Source of the DNA: SIG452 sp045540295
GTDB taxonomy: Bacteria > Bacillota > Clostridia > UMGS1840
DNA length: 64,000 bases
Reading direction: 5' to 3'
NCBI GenBank assembly: GCA_045540295.1
Contig: JAZQGY010000031.1
Span: 1 to 64,000, forward strand
The notes under the pieces were generated by a model. It was not told where the DNA came from, made no database searches, and saw nothing but the letters and a program-made list of their open reading frames with translations. The position numbers and the translations under genes are program-made. Shown one piece after another: positions 35,991 through 44,490 of the stretch. Each line of letters opens with the position of its first letter. Position 1 is the stretch's first letter.

Positions 35991-36644
35991 TTGGACAGCA
36001 AAGAAATAATCTATGAAGAGCTGATGAACCGGATGGAGAAGAACATCTGTCCCATCTGTGATTTTGTGGAATTCCGTTTGGCAGAAGCTCTGGATCGTTT
36101 TTTATACGAAGGGATCAACACACCGCATACCCGTGCGAAAATAGAATGGACCAACGGCTTTTGCAATTTTCACGCACACCGCTTACTGGAATTGGGAGAC
36201 CCCCTTTCTCACGCCATTTTATACCACGATTTTATGAATAATGTGATGAAGGATGTTCCCGACAAAAAATCCAAAACCGACCGCAGCGACCACAAGGAAT
36301 GTTTCTTCTGCAAAATTCAGAAATCCAACGAAGAAGATTACACCAAAGCTTTTTTGGAATTCTATCAGAATGATGAATTTTCCTCCCGCTATGAAGGCGG
36401 CGAAGCAGTGCTTTGTGTGCCACATCTGGTGACCATCCAAAAAATCCGATTTGCCAATAAAAAAACGGTTACCCGTATTGTGGATGCCACTATGGAGAAA
36501 TACCAAAAATTAAATCGGCATCTTTCCGAAATCAAACGAAAAAGTGACTACCGCAACACCCACGAACAGTGGAGTGAACAAGAAAAAATTGCATGGAAAA
36601 AAGCAGTGGAAATTTTTAACGCTTATCCCGGACTTCACCAATGA
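35991..36644 (+). CDS. DUF6062-like protein with duplicated Cys/His motifs
   Basis: A 217-aa cytoplasmic protein resembling Clostridia DUF6062 proteins. It contains two copies of a Cys/His arrangement: C20-PI-C23 with GFC58-NFH61-AH63, and C104-FF-C107 with C142-VPH145. This suggests two metal-binding (probably zinc) modules joined by helices. Function unknown. It starts with TTG; GGAAAGGATGA lies ~8-10 bases upstream and no nearby ATG is in frame, though an internal ATG at codon 12 is possible. Last gene of the dgt-proC group. Confidence 0.7.
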   Translation: MDSKEIIYEELMNRMEKNICPICDFVEFRLAEALDRFLYEGINTPHTRAKIEWTNGFCNFHAHRLLELGDPLSHAILYHDFMNNVMKDVPDKKSKTDRSDHKECFFCKIQKSNEEDYTKAFLEFYQNDEFSSRYEGGEAVLCVPHLVTIQKIRFANKKTVTRIVDATMEKYQKLNRHLSEIKRKSDYRNTHEQWSEQEKIAWKKAVEIFNAYPGLHQ

Positions 36645-36806
36645 GCCTCACTCACAAGGTCGAATGTGCACGTCACACGGACACGACTTAGGGTTTACTT
36701 TTGCATTTTGCTACGAATTGCGACAAAAACGCCCTTACATTTTGTACAAAAATTACAATATTTTCGACAAAATGTCCACCATTTTGCCGAAAATGAAAAA
36801 AACATA

Positions 36807-36835
36807 TTTACAAACGGAAAAATATGTTGTATAAT
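36807..36835 (+). promoter_or_regulatory. vegetative promoter of spoVG
   Basis: TTTACA (36807-36812), 17 bp spacer, TATAAT (36830-36835). In Bacillus spoVG is sigma-H dependent; here the element is a sigma-A type. The rest of 36645-36806 shows no gene or clear signal. Confidence 0.75.
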
Positions 36836-36866
36836 GAGGTCGTTAAAAATTGAAGGAGGGGTAATA

Positions 36867-36902
36867 TTGGCAGACATTGTCTGTCTTGTCAATGTTTGTT
36901 AG
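36867..36902 (+). CDS. possible 11-codon leader peptide upstream of spoVG
   Basis: TTG-initiated reading frame encoding (M)ADIVCLVNVC before TAG. It is preceded by a near-perfect AAGGAGGGG site 6-7 bases upstream, stronger than the site of spoVG itself (GGTGA). It ends 21 bases before the spoVG ATG. The strong site without a long gene suggests a translated uORF that affects spoVG. Whether it is made is unknown. Confidence 0.4.
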   Translation: MADIVCLVNVC

Positions 36903-36923
36903 TATTACAAACGGTGAAATCTT

Positions 36924-37205
36924 ATGCAAATCACAGACATTCGTGTTCGTAAAGTGAACTCTGTCGGCAAGATGAAAGCAGTGGTTTCTGTTACCTTAGA
37001 CGGTTGCTTTGTTGTGCATGATATTAAAGTAATCGAAGGGAAAGAACGTCTGTTCATCGCAATGCCTTCCAGAAAAACCGCTGAAGGCGAATTCAAAGAC
37101 ATCGCTCATCCGATCAACACCGAACTGCGGGATGAACTCCAAACCTTGATTCTGGCAAAATATGAAGAAGCACTGGCAGAAATGCCCACGGAGATAGAAG
37201 AATAA
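36924..37205 (+). CDS. spoVG: septation/regulatory protein SpoVG
   Basis: SpoVG, a 93-aa nucleic-acid-binding regulator widespread in Firmicutes, with roles in sporulation, division and gene control. It reads MQITDIRVRKV, then VSVTLDGCFVVHDIKVIEG, LFIAMPSRKT and FKDIAHPIN, all family hallmarks. Length is typical. It is followed by a strong terminator, so it forms its own transcript ahead of the GlmU-like/prs operon, keeping the usual Firmicutes order spoVG-glmU-prs. Confidence 0.96.
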   Translation: MQITDIRVRKVNSVGKMKAVVSVTLDGCFVVHDIKVIEGKERLFIAMPSRKTAEGEFKDIAHPINTELRDELQTLILAKYEEALAEMPTEIEE

Positions 37206-37215
37206 GGATGATAAG

Positions 37216-37246
37216 AGTGGATAATTCAAAAATTATCCACTTTTTT
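37216..37246 (+). terminator. rho-independent terminator of spoVG
   Basis: Perfect 11-bp stem AGTGGATAATT-CAAA-AATTATCCACT followed by TTTTT, 10 bp after the spoVG stop codon. Confidence 0.92.
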
Positions 37247-37267
37247 CATTTTTCTTCAAAAAATCCC

Positions 37268-37296
37268 TTGAATTTTATCGAGAAAGGTTGTATACT
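37268..37296 (+). promoter_or_regulatory. vegetative promoter of the GlmU-like/prs operon
   Basis: TTGAAT (37268-37273), 17 bp spacer, TATACT (37291-37296). It creates a ~100-nt leader. Confidence 0.7.
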
Positions 37297-37302
37297 AATA
37301 AT

Positions 37303-37405
37303 GTGTGCATAATTTTTTAGCTTTTTCGGCAGAAAACAATCTCCCAAAACGAACTCCTCTGCACAACGAGCTATACTTTATTAAAAAAATCGGGAGGTCG
37401 TTTTG
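37303..37405 (+). promoter_or_regulatory. structured leader that can sequester the ribosome site of the GlmU-like gene
   Basis: CAAAACGAACTCC in mid-leader (about 37353-37365) is complementary, with one mismatch, to GGAGGTCGTTTTG (37393-37405), which includes the GGGAGG site just before the ATG at 37406. A second pair, TGTGCA (about 37305) with TGCACA (about 37368), brackets the leader. The two foldings could compete. No known riboswitch consensus recognised. Confidence 0.5.
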
Positions 37406-38086
37406 ATGAAATTTATCTGCACTAAAAATCAAGAAGAAACCAACCGCCGTCTTATGGATGCTGGAGTCACATTATACGTGCCGTCTGCTTGCTATATCGG
37501 GCAAGAGGTTTCCATTGGAGCAGGTAGTGAGATTCTGCCCAATACCGTGATTTTAGGAAAAACCGTAATCGGGAACAATTGTGTGATTGGCCCCAACACG
37601 GTGATTGAAGATGCCGTCATCGGAAACTATAATGAAATTGTTGCATCACATATCAAAGGAGCAACGGTGGAACACGGTGTTACAATCGGTCCGTTTGCGT
37701 ATTTGCGTCCCAACGCACACATTAAAAGCAACGCTAAAATCGGTGATTTTGTGGAAATCAAAAACGCCGTCATAGGGGAAGGCACAAAAGCCTCCCATTT
37801 GACCTACATCGGAGATTGCGATGTGGGATGCCATTGCAACTTTGGTTGCGGAGCCGTTGTGGTCAATTACGACGGCATGAAAAAATCACGTTCCAAAATA
37901 GGCGACCACGCCTTTATCGGGTGCAACACCAATTTGGTATCTCCCGTTTCGGTGGGCGACTATGGATATACAGCCGCCGGCAGTACCATTACCCAGCATG
38001 TGCCGGAAGGTGCTTTGGCAATTGCCAGAGCAAAGCAAGAGAATAAAGAGGGATGGGTTAAGAGAAAGGGGTACCAAAAAAAATGA
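37406..38086 (+). CDS. GlmU C-terminal-half-like left-handed beta-helix acetyltransferase
   Basis: A 226-aa hexapeptide-repeat protein matching the acetyltransferase half of GlmU. Hexapeptide repeats run through ~20-200 (YIGQEVSIGAGSEILPNTVI, VIGNNCVIGPNTVI). GlmU-type active-site segments follow (FAYLRPNAHI, KIGDFVEIKNA, HLTYIGDCDVG, VVVNYDGMKK, AAGSTITQHVPEGALAIARA). The N-terminal uridylyltransferase domain of normal ~455-aa GlmU is absent, not merely broken: the gene has its own promoter and ribosome site. It would acetylate glucosamine-1-phosphate only. Its last 4 bases overlap prs. Confidence 0.85.
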   Translation: MKFICTKNQEETNRRLMDAGVTLYVPSACYIGQEVSIGAGSEILPNTVILGKTVIGNNCVIGPNTVIEDAVIGNYNEIVASHIKGATVEHGVTIGPFAYLRPNAHIKSNAKIGDFVEIKNAVIGEGTKASHLTYIGDCDVGCHCNFGCGAVVVNYDGMKKSRSKIGDHAFIGCNTNLVSPVSVGDYGYTAAGSTITQHVPEGALAIARAKQENKEGWVKRKGYQKK

Positions 38087-39033
38087 TCACTCACGGGAAA
38101 GACATTAAAATCTTCTCAGCAAATTCCAATCCAAAATTAGCGGCAGATATTGCAGCAAACTTAGGTCTGTCTGTCGGACAGTCCTCCGTTAAACATTTCT
38201 CAGACGGAGAAATTTCGGTAAATATTTTTGAAACTGTCAGAGGTTCTGACGTATTCGTGGTGCAGTCTACCTGCAATCCCGTAAACGACAACTTAATGGA
38301 ACTTCTGATTATGATAGATGCTTTCAAACGTGCTTCTGCCGGAAGAATTACCGCTGTAATTCCTTACTTTGGCTATGCACGTCAGGATAGAAAAGCGAAA
38401 GCCAGAGATCCGATTTCTGCAAAACTGGTTGCAGATTTAATCACTGCTGCAGGTGCAGACACAGTTCTGACCATGGACCTGCACGCAGCACAGATTCAAG
38501 GCTTCTTCAACATTCCCGTGGACCATTTGCTCGGCTCCGCAATTTTATGTCCGTATTTTGCAGAACATATCAACACGGAAGACACCGTAATGGTTTCTCC
38601 CGATTTAGGCAGCGTTACCCGTGCCAGATATTATGCAGAACGGTTAGACATTCCTATGGCAATTATCGATAAACGCCGTCCCAAAGCAAATGTGTCTGAA
38701 GTTATGAACATTATCGGCGATATCAAAGACAAAAATGTAATTATGATTGACGATATGATTGACACTGCCGGCACCATCGTGCATGCAGCAAATGCCTTGA
38801 AAGAAAGAGGCGCAAAGAAGATTACCGTGGGATGTACTCACGCAGTATTCTCCGGTCCTGCAATTGAAAGAATCAAAGAATCCCCCATTGAAGAAATGGT
38901 GGTTCTGGATACCATTCCCCTTCCCCCGGAAAAAATGTTGGATAAAATCACCGTACTGTCTTCCGCAAATGTTTTCGCAGAAGCAATCGACAGAATTTAC
39001 GAAGATTTATCTGTTAGTACTCTGTTTGTGTAA
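38083..39033 (+). CDS. prs: ribose-phosphate pyrophosphokinase
   Basis: PRPP synthetase (316 aa, full length), making PRPP for nucleotide, His and Trp synthesis. The start ends with IKIFSANSNPKLAADIA; FSDGEISVNI, YFGYARQDRK, DLHAAQIQGFF and the PRPP-binding loop IMIDDMIDTAGTI are all present. The ATGA overlap with the GlmU-like gene implies translational coupling, matching the conserved glmU-prs arrangement. Confidence 0.97.
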   Translation: MITHGKDIKIFSANSNPKLAADIAANLGLSVGQSSVKHFSDGEISVNIFETVRGSDVFVVQSTCNPVNDNLMELLIMIDAFKRASAGRITAVIPYFGYARQDRKAKARDPISAKLVADLITAAGADTVLTMDLHAAQIQGFFNIPVDHLLGSAILCPYFAEHINTEDTVMVSPDLGSVTRARYYAERLDIPMAIIDKRRPKANVSEVMNIIGDIKDKNVIMIDDMIDTAGTIVHAANALKERGAKKITVGCTHAVFSGPAIERIKESPIEEMVVLDTIPLPPEKMLDKITVLSSANVFAEAIDRIYEDLSVSTLFV

Positions 39034-39090
39034 TGTTTTAAAAACAGCAGAATAAAATTGATTAAGATTCATACATAGTAGGAGACTCTT

Positions 39091-40083
39091 ATGAGAATTG
39101 TTGTGGACGGCTTTGGCGGCGATTATGCACCGGAAGAAATTCTATTCGGGTGTCTGGCTGCCTTAGAAGAAAAACAAGACTTGGAGCTTATCATAACCGG
39201 CGATGAACAGGCGTTCCGAAAGACAATTGAAGATGCCGGAAAAGCTGTTCCTGACCGTATGAGCTTTGTTGCTACCACAGAAATTGTGGCAAATGAAGAC
39301 GACCCCATCTCTGCCATTCGCAGAAAAAAGGATTCTTCATTGGTGGTTGGGCTTCAACTGGTCAGCGAACAAAAAGGTGATGCTTTTGTCAGTGCCGGTA
39401 ATACCGGTGCTGTGCTGACAGGCGCCACCCTTATCATCAAGCGAATCCGTGGAATCAAACGGGCAGCTCTTTGCCCCACCATTCCCACAAAAAAAGGAAA
39501 AGCTGTGATTGTGGATGTGGGTGCCAACGCAGAATGCAAACCCGATTTTTATCCGCAGTTTGCAATGATGGGCACCGTGTACGCCAAGGAACTTCTGGGA
39601 ATCAAAAGTCCCCGGGCAGGGCTCATCAACATCGGTGTAGAACACCATAAAGGAACCTCTACCGTTGTGGAAGCGCATCAGCTTTTAAAAAATGAACCTT
39701 CCATTCAGTTTGTGGGAAACATTGAAGCCCGTGACGTGTTAAACGGCGATGCCGAAGTTCTGGTGTCTGACGGTTGGACAGGAAACATCACCTTAAAAAC
39801 CTTAGAAGGCACTGCAGGAACACTGTTTTATTTCTTAAAAGGTGTGTTCTATCAGAACTTCTTCACCAAACTGGCTGCCGCCATTTTAAAACCAGGACTA
39901 ACCCGTGTGAAAAAGATGATGGATGCTAAGGAAGTGGGCGGTGCACCGCTTTTAGGCTTAAATGCTCCGGTGGTAAAGGCTCATGGCAATTCCGATCGGG
40001 TGGCATACAAAAACGCAATTTTGTTTGCCGCTACCCTGACTGAGAAAGACGTGTGCGGAAAAATCCGTAAGCATCTTTCCTGA
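39091..40083 (+). CDS. plsX: phosphate acyltransferase PlsX
   Basis: PlsX (330 aa) makes acyl-phosphate from acyl-ACP for phospholipid synthesis with PlsY. It begins MRIVVDGFGGDYAPEEIL and contains SAGNTGAVLTGA, NIGVEHHKGT, FVGNIEARDVLNGDAEVLVSD-type segments and VKAHGNSD near the end. RBS AGGAG lies upstream. It is followed by acpP, the usual lipid gene pairing, and reads on from prs after 57 bp. Confidence 0.96.
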   Translation: MRIVVDGFGGDYAPEEILFGCLAALEEKQDLELIITGDEQAFRKTIEDAGKAVPDRMSFVATTEIVANEDDPISAIRRKKDSSLVVGLQLVSEQKGDAFVSAGNTGAVLTGATLIIKRIRGIKRAALCPTIPTKKGKAVIVDVGANAECKPDFYPQFAMMGTVYAKELLGIKSPRAGLINIGVEHHKGTSTVVEAHQLLKNEPSIQFVGNIEARDVLNGDAEVLVSDGWTGNITLKTLEGTAGTLFYFLKGVFYQNFFTKLAAAILKPGLTRVKKMMDAKEVGGAPLLGLNAPVVKAHGNSDRVAYKNAILFAATLTEKDVCGKIRKHLS

Positions 40084-40132
40084 TTTTCCGATAAAAACAG
40101 ATTACATATCAAAAAGGAGGATGAATCACAAC

Positions 40133-40357
40133 ATGTTCGATAAGGTGAAAGACATTATCGTAGAACAGTTGGGCATTGAGGAGGACAAGGTTACTCCCGA
40201 AGCTACCTTAGTGGACGATCTGGGCGCAGATTCTCTGGACGTGGTAGAACTGGTAATGGCATTTTCCGACGAATTCGGAATTGACATTCCCGATGATGCT
40301 GCCGAAAAAATCAGCACTGTGTCTGACGTGGTAAACTACTTAAAAGAAAATGTGTAA
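40133..40357 (+). CDS. acpP: acyl carrier protein
   Basis: ACP, 74 aa, carrying the 4'-phosphopantetheine attachment Ser34 in LGADSLDVVEL. Acidic helices II and III are typical. The start MFDKVKDII at 40133 is chosen: an ATG four codons earlier overlaps the AGGAGG site. It follows plsX and ends at a strong terminator shared with murA. Confidence 0.96.
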   Translation: MFDKVKDIIVEQLGIEEDKVTPEATLVDDLGADSLDVVELVMAFSDEFGIDIPDDAAEKISTVSDVVNYLKENV

Positions 40358-40373
40358 ATCACACAACATATAG

Positions 40374-40401
40374 AAAAGGACTGTCACATGGCAGTCCTTT
40401 T
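40374..40401. terminator. bidirectional terminator between acpP and murA
   Basis: AAAAGGACTG-TCACATGG-CAGTCCTTTTT; 9-bp stem with A/T runs on both sides, lying between convergent genes. Confidence 0.88.
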
Positions 40402-40404
40402 TAT

Positions 40405-41658
40405 TTATTCCGCTATCATTTCCACAGAAGCTCCCAAATCCTGCAAATTTTCCACCAGATGATGATACCCTCGGAACAAATGGCCTTCCTCCTCCAAAAC
40501 GGTTGTTCCTTCTGCCATCAGCCCTGCAATGACCAATGCGGCAGCTCCCCGTAAGTCTCCTGCAATAACCTGAGCACCGTTTAATCCCGAGGTTCCTTCA
40601 ATCACAGCGGTACGTCCCTCCACAATGATTTTAGCACCTAAGCGTTTTAATTCTCCAACATGCATAAAACGGTTTTCAAAAACAGATTCTGTAATTACAG
40701 ATGTTCCTTTTGCTCCCGCTAAAAACGCACAGAACTGTGCCTGTAAATCTGTTGGAAATCCGGGATGAGGCATCGTTTTGATATCCACTGCTTTATAGTT
40801 GGTTTTGCCCTCTACCGTAACCTTACAGCCCTTTACCGTAACATGAGTGCCGGTTTCTTTTAGTTTTGCAATCACCGGATTCAGATGCTCCGGAATGATA
40901 TTTGTCAGCGTGACTTTTCCGCCGGTGGCTGCTGCAGCAATCAGATAAGTGCCTGCCTCAATGCGGTCCGGAATCACCGAATACTCACAACCCGACAGCT
41001 TCTCCACACCCCAAATGGTAACAGTATCGCTTCCCGCCCCTTCAATTTGGGCTCCCATTTTCTTCAAAAAATTAGCAAGATCAACAATTTCAGGCTCTGC
41101 TGCAGCATTTTCAATTGTTGTTGTTCCTTTGGCAAGTGTTGCTGTCATCATCAGATTTTCGGTAGCACCTACGCTGGGAAAATCCAGATATATCTTATTC
41201 CCCCGTAATTTGTCTGCCTTCAGTGAAATGTATCCGTTTTCCGTATGGATGGAAGCACCCAGTTTTTGAAATCCTTTTAAATGCAAATCTACCGGCCTCG
41301 CTCCGATAGGACATCCGCCGGGGTAGCTGACTCTGGCATAGCCGGTTTTGGCAAGAAGCGGCCCTGCCACCAGAAAGGATGCCCGAAACCGATTGGTAAT
41401 ATGATATGGCGCAAAAGGAGAAAGCTCAGAGGAGGTTTCCGTGAAAAACTGTTCCTTTTGAAAATTGCTTTGTTTCCCTGTCTCCAACAAAAGACGTTTC
41501 ATGTTCAAAACATCTGTAATCGGTGGCACGTTGTGAATACAGCAGGCTGTATCCGACAATAGCGTTGCTGCTAAAATCGGTAATGCTGCATTCTTGGAGC
41601 CATTCACTTTCACTTCTCCTGACAACGGTCGTTTTCCTATGATTCTGATTTTTGGCAC
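40405..41658 (-). CDS. murA: UDP-N-acetylglucosamine 1-carboxyvinyltransferase
   Basis: MurA (417 aa), transferring enolpyruvate from PEP to UDP-GlcNAc, the first committed step of peptidoglycan synthesis. GSKNAALPILAATLL and the catalytic Cys116 in GGCPIGARPVDLHLKGF are present; a Cys at this site is the fosfomycin-sensitive form. The start is placed at a GTG (41658), because AGGAG lies 8 bases upstream and this gives the usual MurA N terminus; an ATG ten codons earlier lacks a site. Confidence 0.95.
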   Translation of the reverse strand: MPKIRIIGKRPLSGEVKVNGSKNAALPILAATLLSDTACCIHNVPPITDVLNMKRLLLETGKQSNFQKEQFFTETSSELSPFAPYHITNRFRASFLVAGPLLAKTGYARVSYPGGCPIGARPVDLHLKGFQKLGASIHTENGYISLKADKLRGNKIYLDFPSVGATENLMMTATLAKGTTTIENAAAEPEIVDLANFLKKMGAQIEGAGSDTVTIWGVEKLSGCEYSVIPDRIEAGTYLIAAAATGGKVTLTNIIPEHLNPVIAKLKETGTHVTVKGCKVTVEGKTNYKAVDIKTMPHPGFPTDLQAQFCAFLAGAKGTSVITESVFENRFMHVGELKRLGAKIIVEGRTAVIEGTSGLNGAQVIAGDLRGAAALVIAGLMAEGTTVLEEEGHLFRGYHHLVENLQDLGASVEMIAE

Positions 41659-41757
41659 CGGACATTCTCCTGTCTTTTTTTCATTCAAAAATAGTATGAC
41701 CGATGCCCATAAAAAAATACCTTCATCAGGTGTAACAAAAATGTAAAAAAATTTTTC

Positions 41758-41786
41758 GTGACATTTTCATAAAATCGTAGTATAAT
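41758..41786 (+). promoter_or_regulatory. vegetative promoter of cdaA-cdaR
   Basis: GTGACA (41758-41763), 17 bp spacer, TATAAT (41781-41786), ~50 bp before the cdaA start. Confidence 0.7.
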
Positions 41787-41840
41787 AGAAAAGAAGAAGT
41801 GTATATAATGTTTTATCAGAAAGATTGGAGGTGAACAAAC

Positions 41841-42692
41841 GTGCCATTTGAAGTTGCAGTTGCATCCGGACTGAATATTTTATCCACCATCCGCTTAGCA
41901 GATTATATTGACATTGCTATTGTGGCATATCTGATTTATCAGATTGCAAAATTCTTTAAGGATACCCGTGCTGTTCAGGTTTTAAAGGGAATTGTATTTT
42001 TGATGGTGTTTGTGCAATTATCCAATATTTTTAAGCTCAACACCTTACATTTCATCTTGCAGAATACCATGCAGGTCGGGCTTTTGGCGGTGTTTGTTCT
42101 GTTCCAGCCGGAAATACGTGCCGCTTTGGCAAGAGTTGGAAAAAGCGGCGTGTCCCTGTTCAATTTTGAAGGAGACGAAGCGCAAAGCCCTACTCACAAA
42201 ATCATTGAAGCGGTTACCGGTTCCGCAAAAGCATTGGCAGAAAAGAAAATCGGTGCATTAATTATCATTGAAAGAAATACAAAAATCGGAGATATCATCG
42301 GCACAGGAATCCCATTGAACGCCGAAGTTTCCACCGAACTTTTAAATAATATTTTCTATCCCAAAGCACCGCTGCACGACGGAGCCGTGGTTATCGGAGA
42401 AGGAAAAATCAAAGCAGCTTCCTGCTTTTTACCCCTTTCGCAAAACGACAGTTTGGAATCCGAATTAGGTACCCGTCACCGTGCAGGCCTCGGCATTACC
42501 GAAAGCAGTGACTGTATTTCGGTGATCGTTTCCGAAGAAACCGGAAAGATTTCTTTAGCATGCAACGGCGGTCTGACCAGAAACTTAAGCCATACCGTGT
42601 TAAAGGAAGCACTTTCTAAACTGCTTTTAAAGGAAGAAAACCAAAAGAAAACCAACTTAAAAAAAATGGTCAGACGTATCAAGAAAAAATAA
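41841..42692 (+). CDS. cdaA: diadenylate cyclase CdaA
   Basis: Membrane-bound diadenylate cyclase (283 aa), making c-di-AMP from two ATP. Three hydrophobic segments lie at ~22-88, followed by the DAC domain with the DGA motif (180-182, APLHDGAVVIG) and the RHR motif (212-214, GTRHRAGLGI). c-di-AMP controls potassium and osmolyte uptake and wall homeostasis in Firmicutes. Start is GTG with TGGAGGTGA 7 bases upstream. Followed by cdaR; glmM, the usual third gene, is not here. Confidence 0.96.
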   Translation: MPFEVAVASGLNILSTIRLADYIDIAIVAYLIYQIAKFFKDTRAVQVLKGIVFLMVFVQLSNIFKLNTLHFILQNTMQVGLLAVFVLFQPEIRAALARVGKSGVSLFNFEGDEAQSPTHKIIEAVTGSAKALAEKKIGALIIIERNTKIGDIIGTGIPLNAEVSTELLNNIFYPKAPLHDGAVVIGEGKIKAASCFLPLSQNDSLESELGTRHRAGLGITESSDCISVIVSEETGKISLACNGGLTRNLSHTVLKEALSKLLLKEENQKKTNLKKMVRRIKKK

Positions 42693-42724
42693 ATCGCAAA
42701 AAAGATAACAGATAGGAGGTTCCC

Positions 42725-43663
42725 ATGAAAAAGTTTTTGGATGCAATCAAACGAAATACCATGCTGAAAGTGTTTTCACTGATTCTTGCCATCCTTTTAT
42801 GGGCCTTCGTTCAGTTAGCACAAAATCCTGAAATCAGCTACGAGGTATTTGAAGTCCCCGTTGTGATTACCGGAGAAGCAGGAATCAACAATGAAGGGTT
42901 TGTTGTGAGCAATCCCCCCTCCAACCTGACTACCAATGTGACCATTTCCACCAAGCGCTCCTACTTAAATTCCTTTGACCATTCGTCCTTAAGTGCCTAT
43001 GTGGATGTGTCCAATGCCAAATCCGCCGGAGATTATTCCCTGCCCATCCGGGTTCGTACCAGTGATCCGAATATCACCATTATTTCCAAAAGTCCTGCCA
43101 ATGTATCTTTGTATGTGGACCGAATTATCACCGTAAAGAAGCCGATTCGCATTTCGTACAACGGCAATATGGAAAAGGATTATTATATTGATGCAAAAAA
43201 TGTGGAAATTTCGCCCAAGGAGGCAACCATAAAAGTGCCTGAGCTGGTGGCAAAAGACATCCACGAAATTGTGGTTCACTTGGATATGACGGATGTGACC
43301 TCCGATGTTGCAAGTCAGTTCACCGGCGTCGCAGTGAATGCGCAAGGAGAGGAAATTATGAACAAATTCCTCACAATTACTGATGAAGGAATCAATGTTC
43401 AGATTCCCGTTCTGAAGCGAAAAACAGTGCCCATTTATATGATGGGTCTGCCGGATACCGTGATGAACAATTATTCTCTCAGCCAAAACGAGGTGGAAAT
43501 CGCAGGAAGGGAAGCTGATTTAAGCAGAATACAACGATTGGAAGGAACCATTCGTTACGATGCTGAAAATCCTCAACCGTCTTACCATGTTACCCTTCGA
43601 ATTCCGGAAAAGGTAATCCGCACCAACGATGAAACCGTTACCTTGACCGTAACCAATCCGTAA
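42725..43663 (+). CDS. cdaR: CdaA regulator (YbbR-domain protein)
   Basis: CdaR/YbbR-like protein (312 aa): one N-terminal membrane anchor (~13-32, MLKVFSLILAILLWAFVQLA) and an extracytoplasmic part made of about three YbbR repeats of ~80 aa (for example SYEVFEVPVVITG, then ISYNGNMEKDYYIDAKNVEI). In Bacillus and Listeria CdaR binds and modulates CdaA. It lies 32 bp downstream of cdaA with a strong AGGAGG site. Confidence 0.92.
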   Translation: MKKFLDAIKRNTMLKVFSLILAILLWAFVQLAQNPEISYEVFEVPVVITGEAGINNEGFVVSNPPSNLTTNVTISTKRSYLNSFDHSSLSAYVDVSNAKSAGDYSLPIRVRTSDPNITIISKSPANVSLYVDRIITVKKPIRISYNGNMEKDYYIDAKNVEISPKEATIKVPELVAKDIHEIVVHLDMTDVTSDVASQFTGVAVNAQGEEIMNKFLTITDEGINVQIPVLKRKTVPIYMMGLPDTVMNNYSLSQNEVEIAGREADLSRIQRLEGTIRYDAENPQPSYHVTLRIPEKVIRTNDETVTLTVTNP

Positions 43664-43680
43664 AAAAAATAAAATATACT

Positions 43681-43812
43681 TTCAGGGCAGGGTGAAATTC
43701 CCGACCGGTGGTACGCGCTATGATCATGGCGGAAAGTCCACGCGCCTTTTGTAAGTCAAAGGCTGAATTGGTGAAATCCCAATACCGACCGTTACAGTCA
43801 GGATGAAAGAAA
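43681..43812 (+). ncRNA. FMN riboswitch (RFN element)
   Basis: Clear match to the RFN consensus: CAGGGCAGGGTGAAATTCCC followed by GACCGGTGGT, GGCGGAAAGTCCACGCGCC, TTGGTGAAATCCCAATACC and GACCGTTACAGTCAGGATGA. It precedes ribU and ends at the ribosome site of that gene (AAAGGAA). No terminator follows, so translational control is more likely than attenuation. Confidence 0.95.
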
Positions 43813-43826
43813 GGAATCTTTTCGCT

Positions 43827-44417
43827 ATGTCTACCGTCAAAACAAGAAACTTAACCGTGACGGCGGTGCTTTCCGCCGTGTCAATTGTGTTGTCTCTAAT
43901 CGGATTTTCCATTCCGTGGATGCCCGGCTTTATCAAGCTGGATTTTTCCGATTTACCTGCTCTGCTGGCAGGGTTTGCCTTCGGCCCCTGGTACGCTGTT
44001 GCGGTCTGCTTTATCAAAAACATTCTCTTTAATGTGTTTTTTGGAAGTGCACAGTTAGTGGGTGCGCTTTCCAATTTTCTCTTAGGCGTGTTATTCGTGG
44101 TACCTGCAGCCTGGCTTTATAAGATTAGAAGAAACCGAAAATTTGCTTTCATTGGCTCCTTGGTGGGAGCATTCTCCATGGCATTTGTGGGAATTTTCAC
44201 CAACTACTACATTGTGTATCCCATGTATACCGCAATGATGCCTATGGAAGCCATTATCAGCATGTATCAAGCGATTAATCCTGCTATAACAGACTTATGG
44301 AAAGCACTGATTTACATGAATTTCCCCTTCACTTTAGTGAAAGGACTCATCAATGTGGCGTTTGCCTTTTTGGTATACAAACGGCTTTCGCCTGTTTTCT
44401 TCGGAAAGCGAAAATAG
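43827..44417 (+). CDS. ribU: riboflavin ECF transporter S component
   Basis: RibU, the substrate-binding S subunit of a riboflavin ECF transporter (196 aa, six helices). GFIKLDFSDLPALLAGFAFG is the family signature. It needs the shared EcfA/A'/T energising module, not encoded here. The ATG at 43827 is used; an ATG at 43803 lies inside the riboswitch. The FMN riboswitch directly upstream confirms the flavin role. Spacing suggests read-through from cdaR may also occur. Confidence 0.95.
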   Translation: MSTVKTRNLTVTAVLSAVSIVLSLIGFSIPWMPGFIKLDFSDLPALLAGFAFGPWYAVAVCFIKNILFNVFFGSAQLVGALSNFLLGVLFVVPAAWLYKIRRNRKFAFIGSLVGAFSMAFVGIFTNYYIVYPMYTAMMPMEAIISMYQAINPAITDLWKALIYMNFPFTLVKGLINVAFAFLVYKRLSPVFFGKRK

Positions 44418-44440
44418 CATCATAAAAAACCAAAAAACAA

Positions 44441-44473
44441 AAAAGGTTACTGCGAATGCAGTAACCTTTTTTA
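44441..44473. terminator. bidirectional terminator between ribU and recA
   Basis: AAAAGGTTACTGC-GAAT-GCAGTAACCTTTT plus further T; 13-bp perfect stem between convergent genes. Confidence 0.93.
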
Positions 44474-44490
44474 TGTAGCATGCTCAATGA

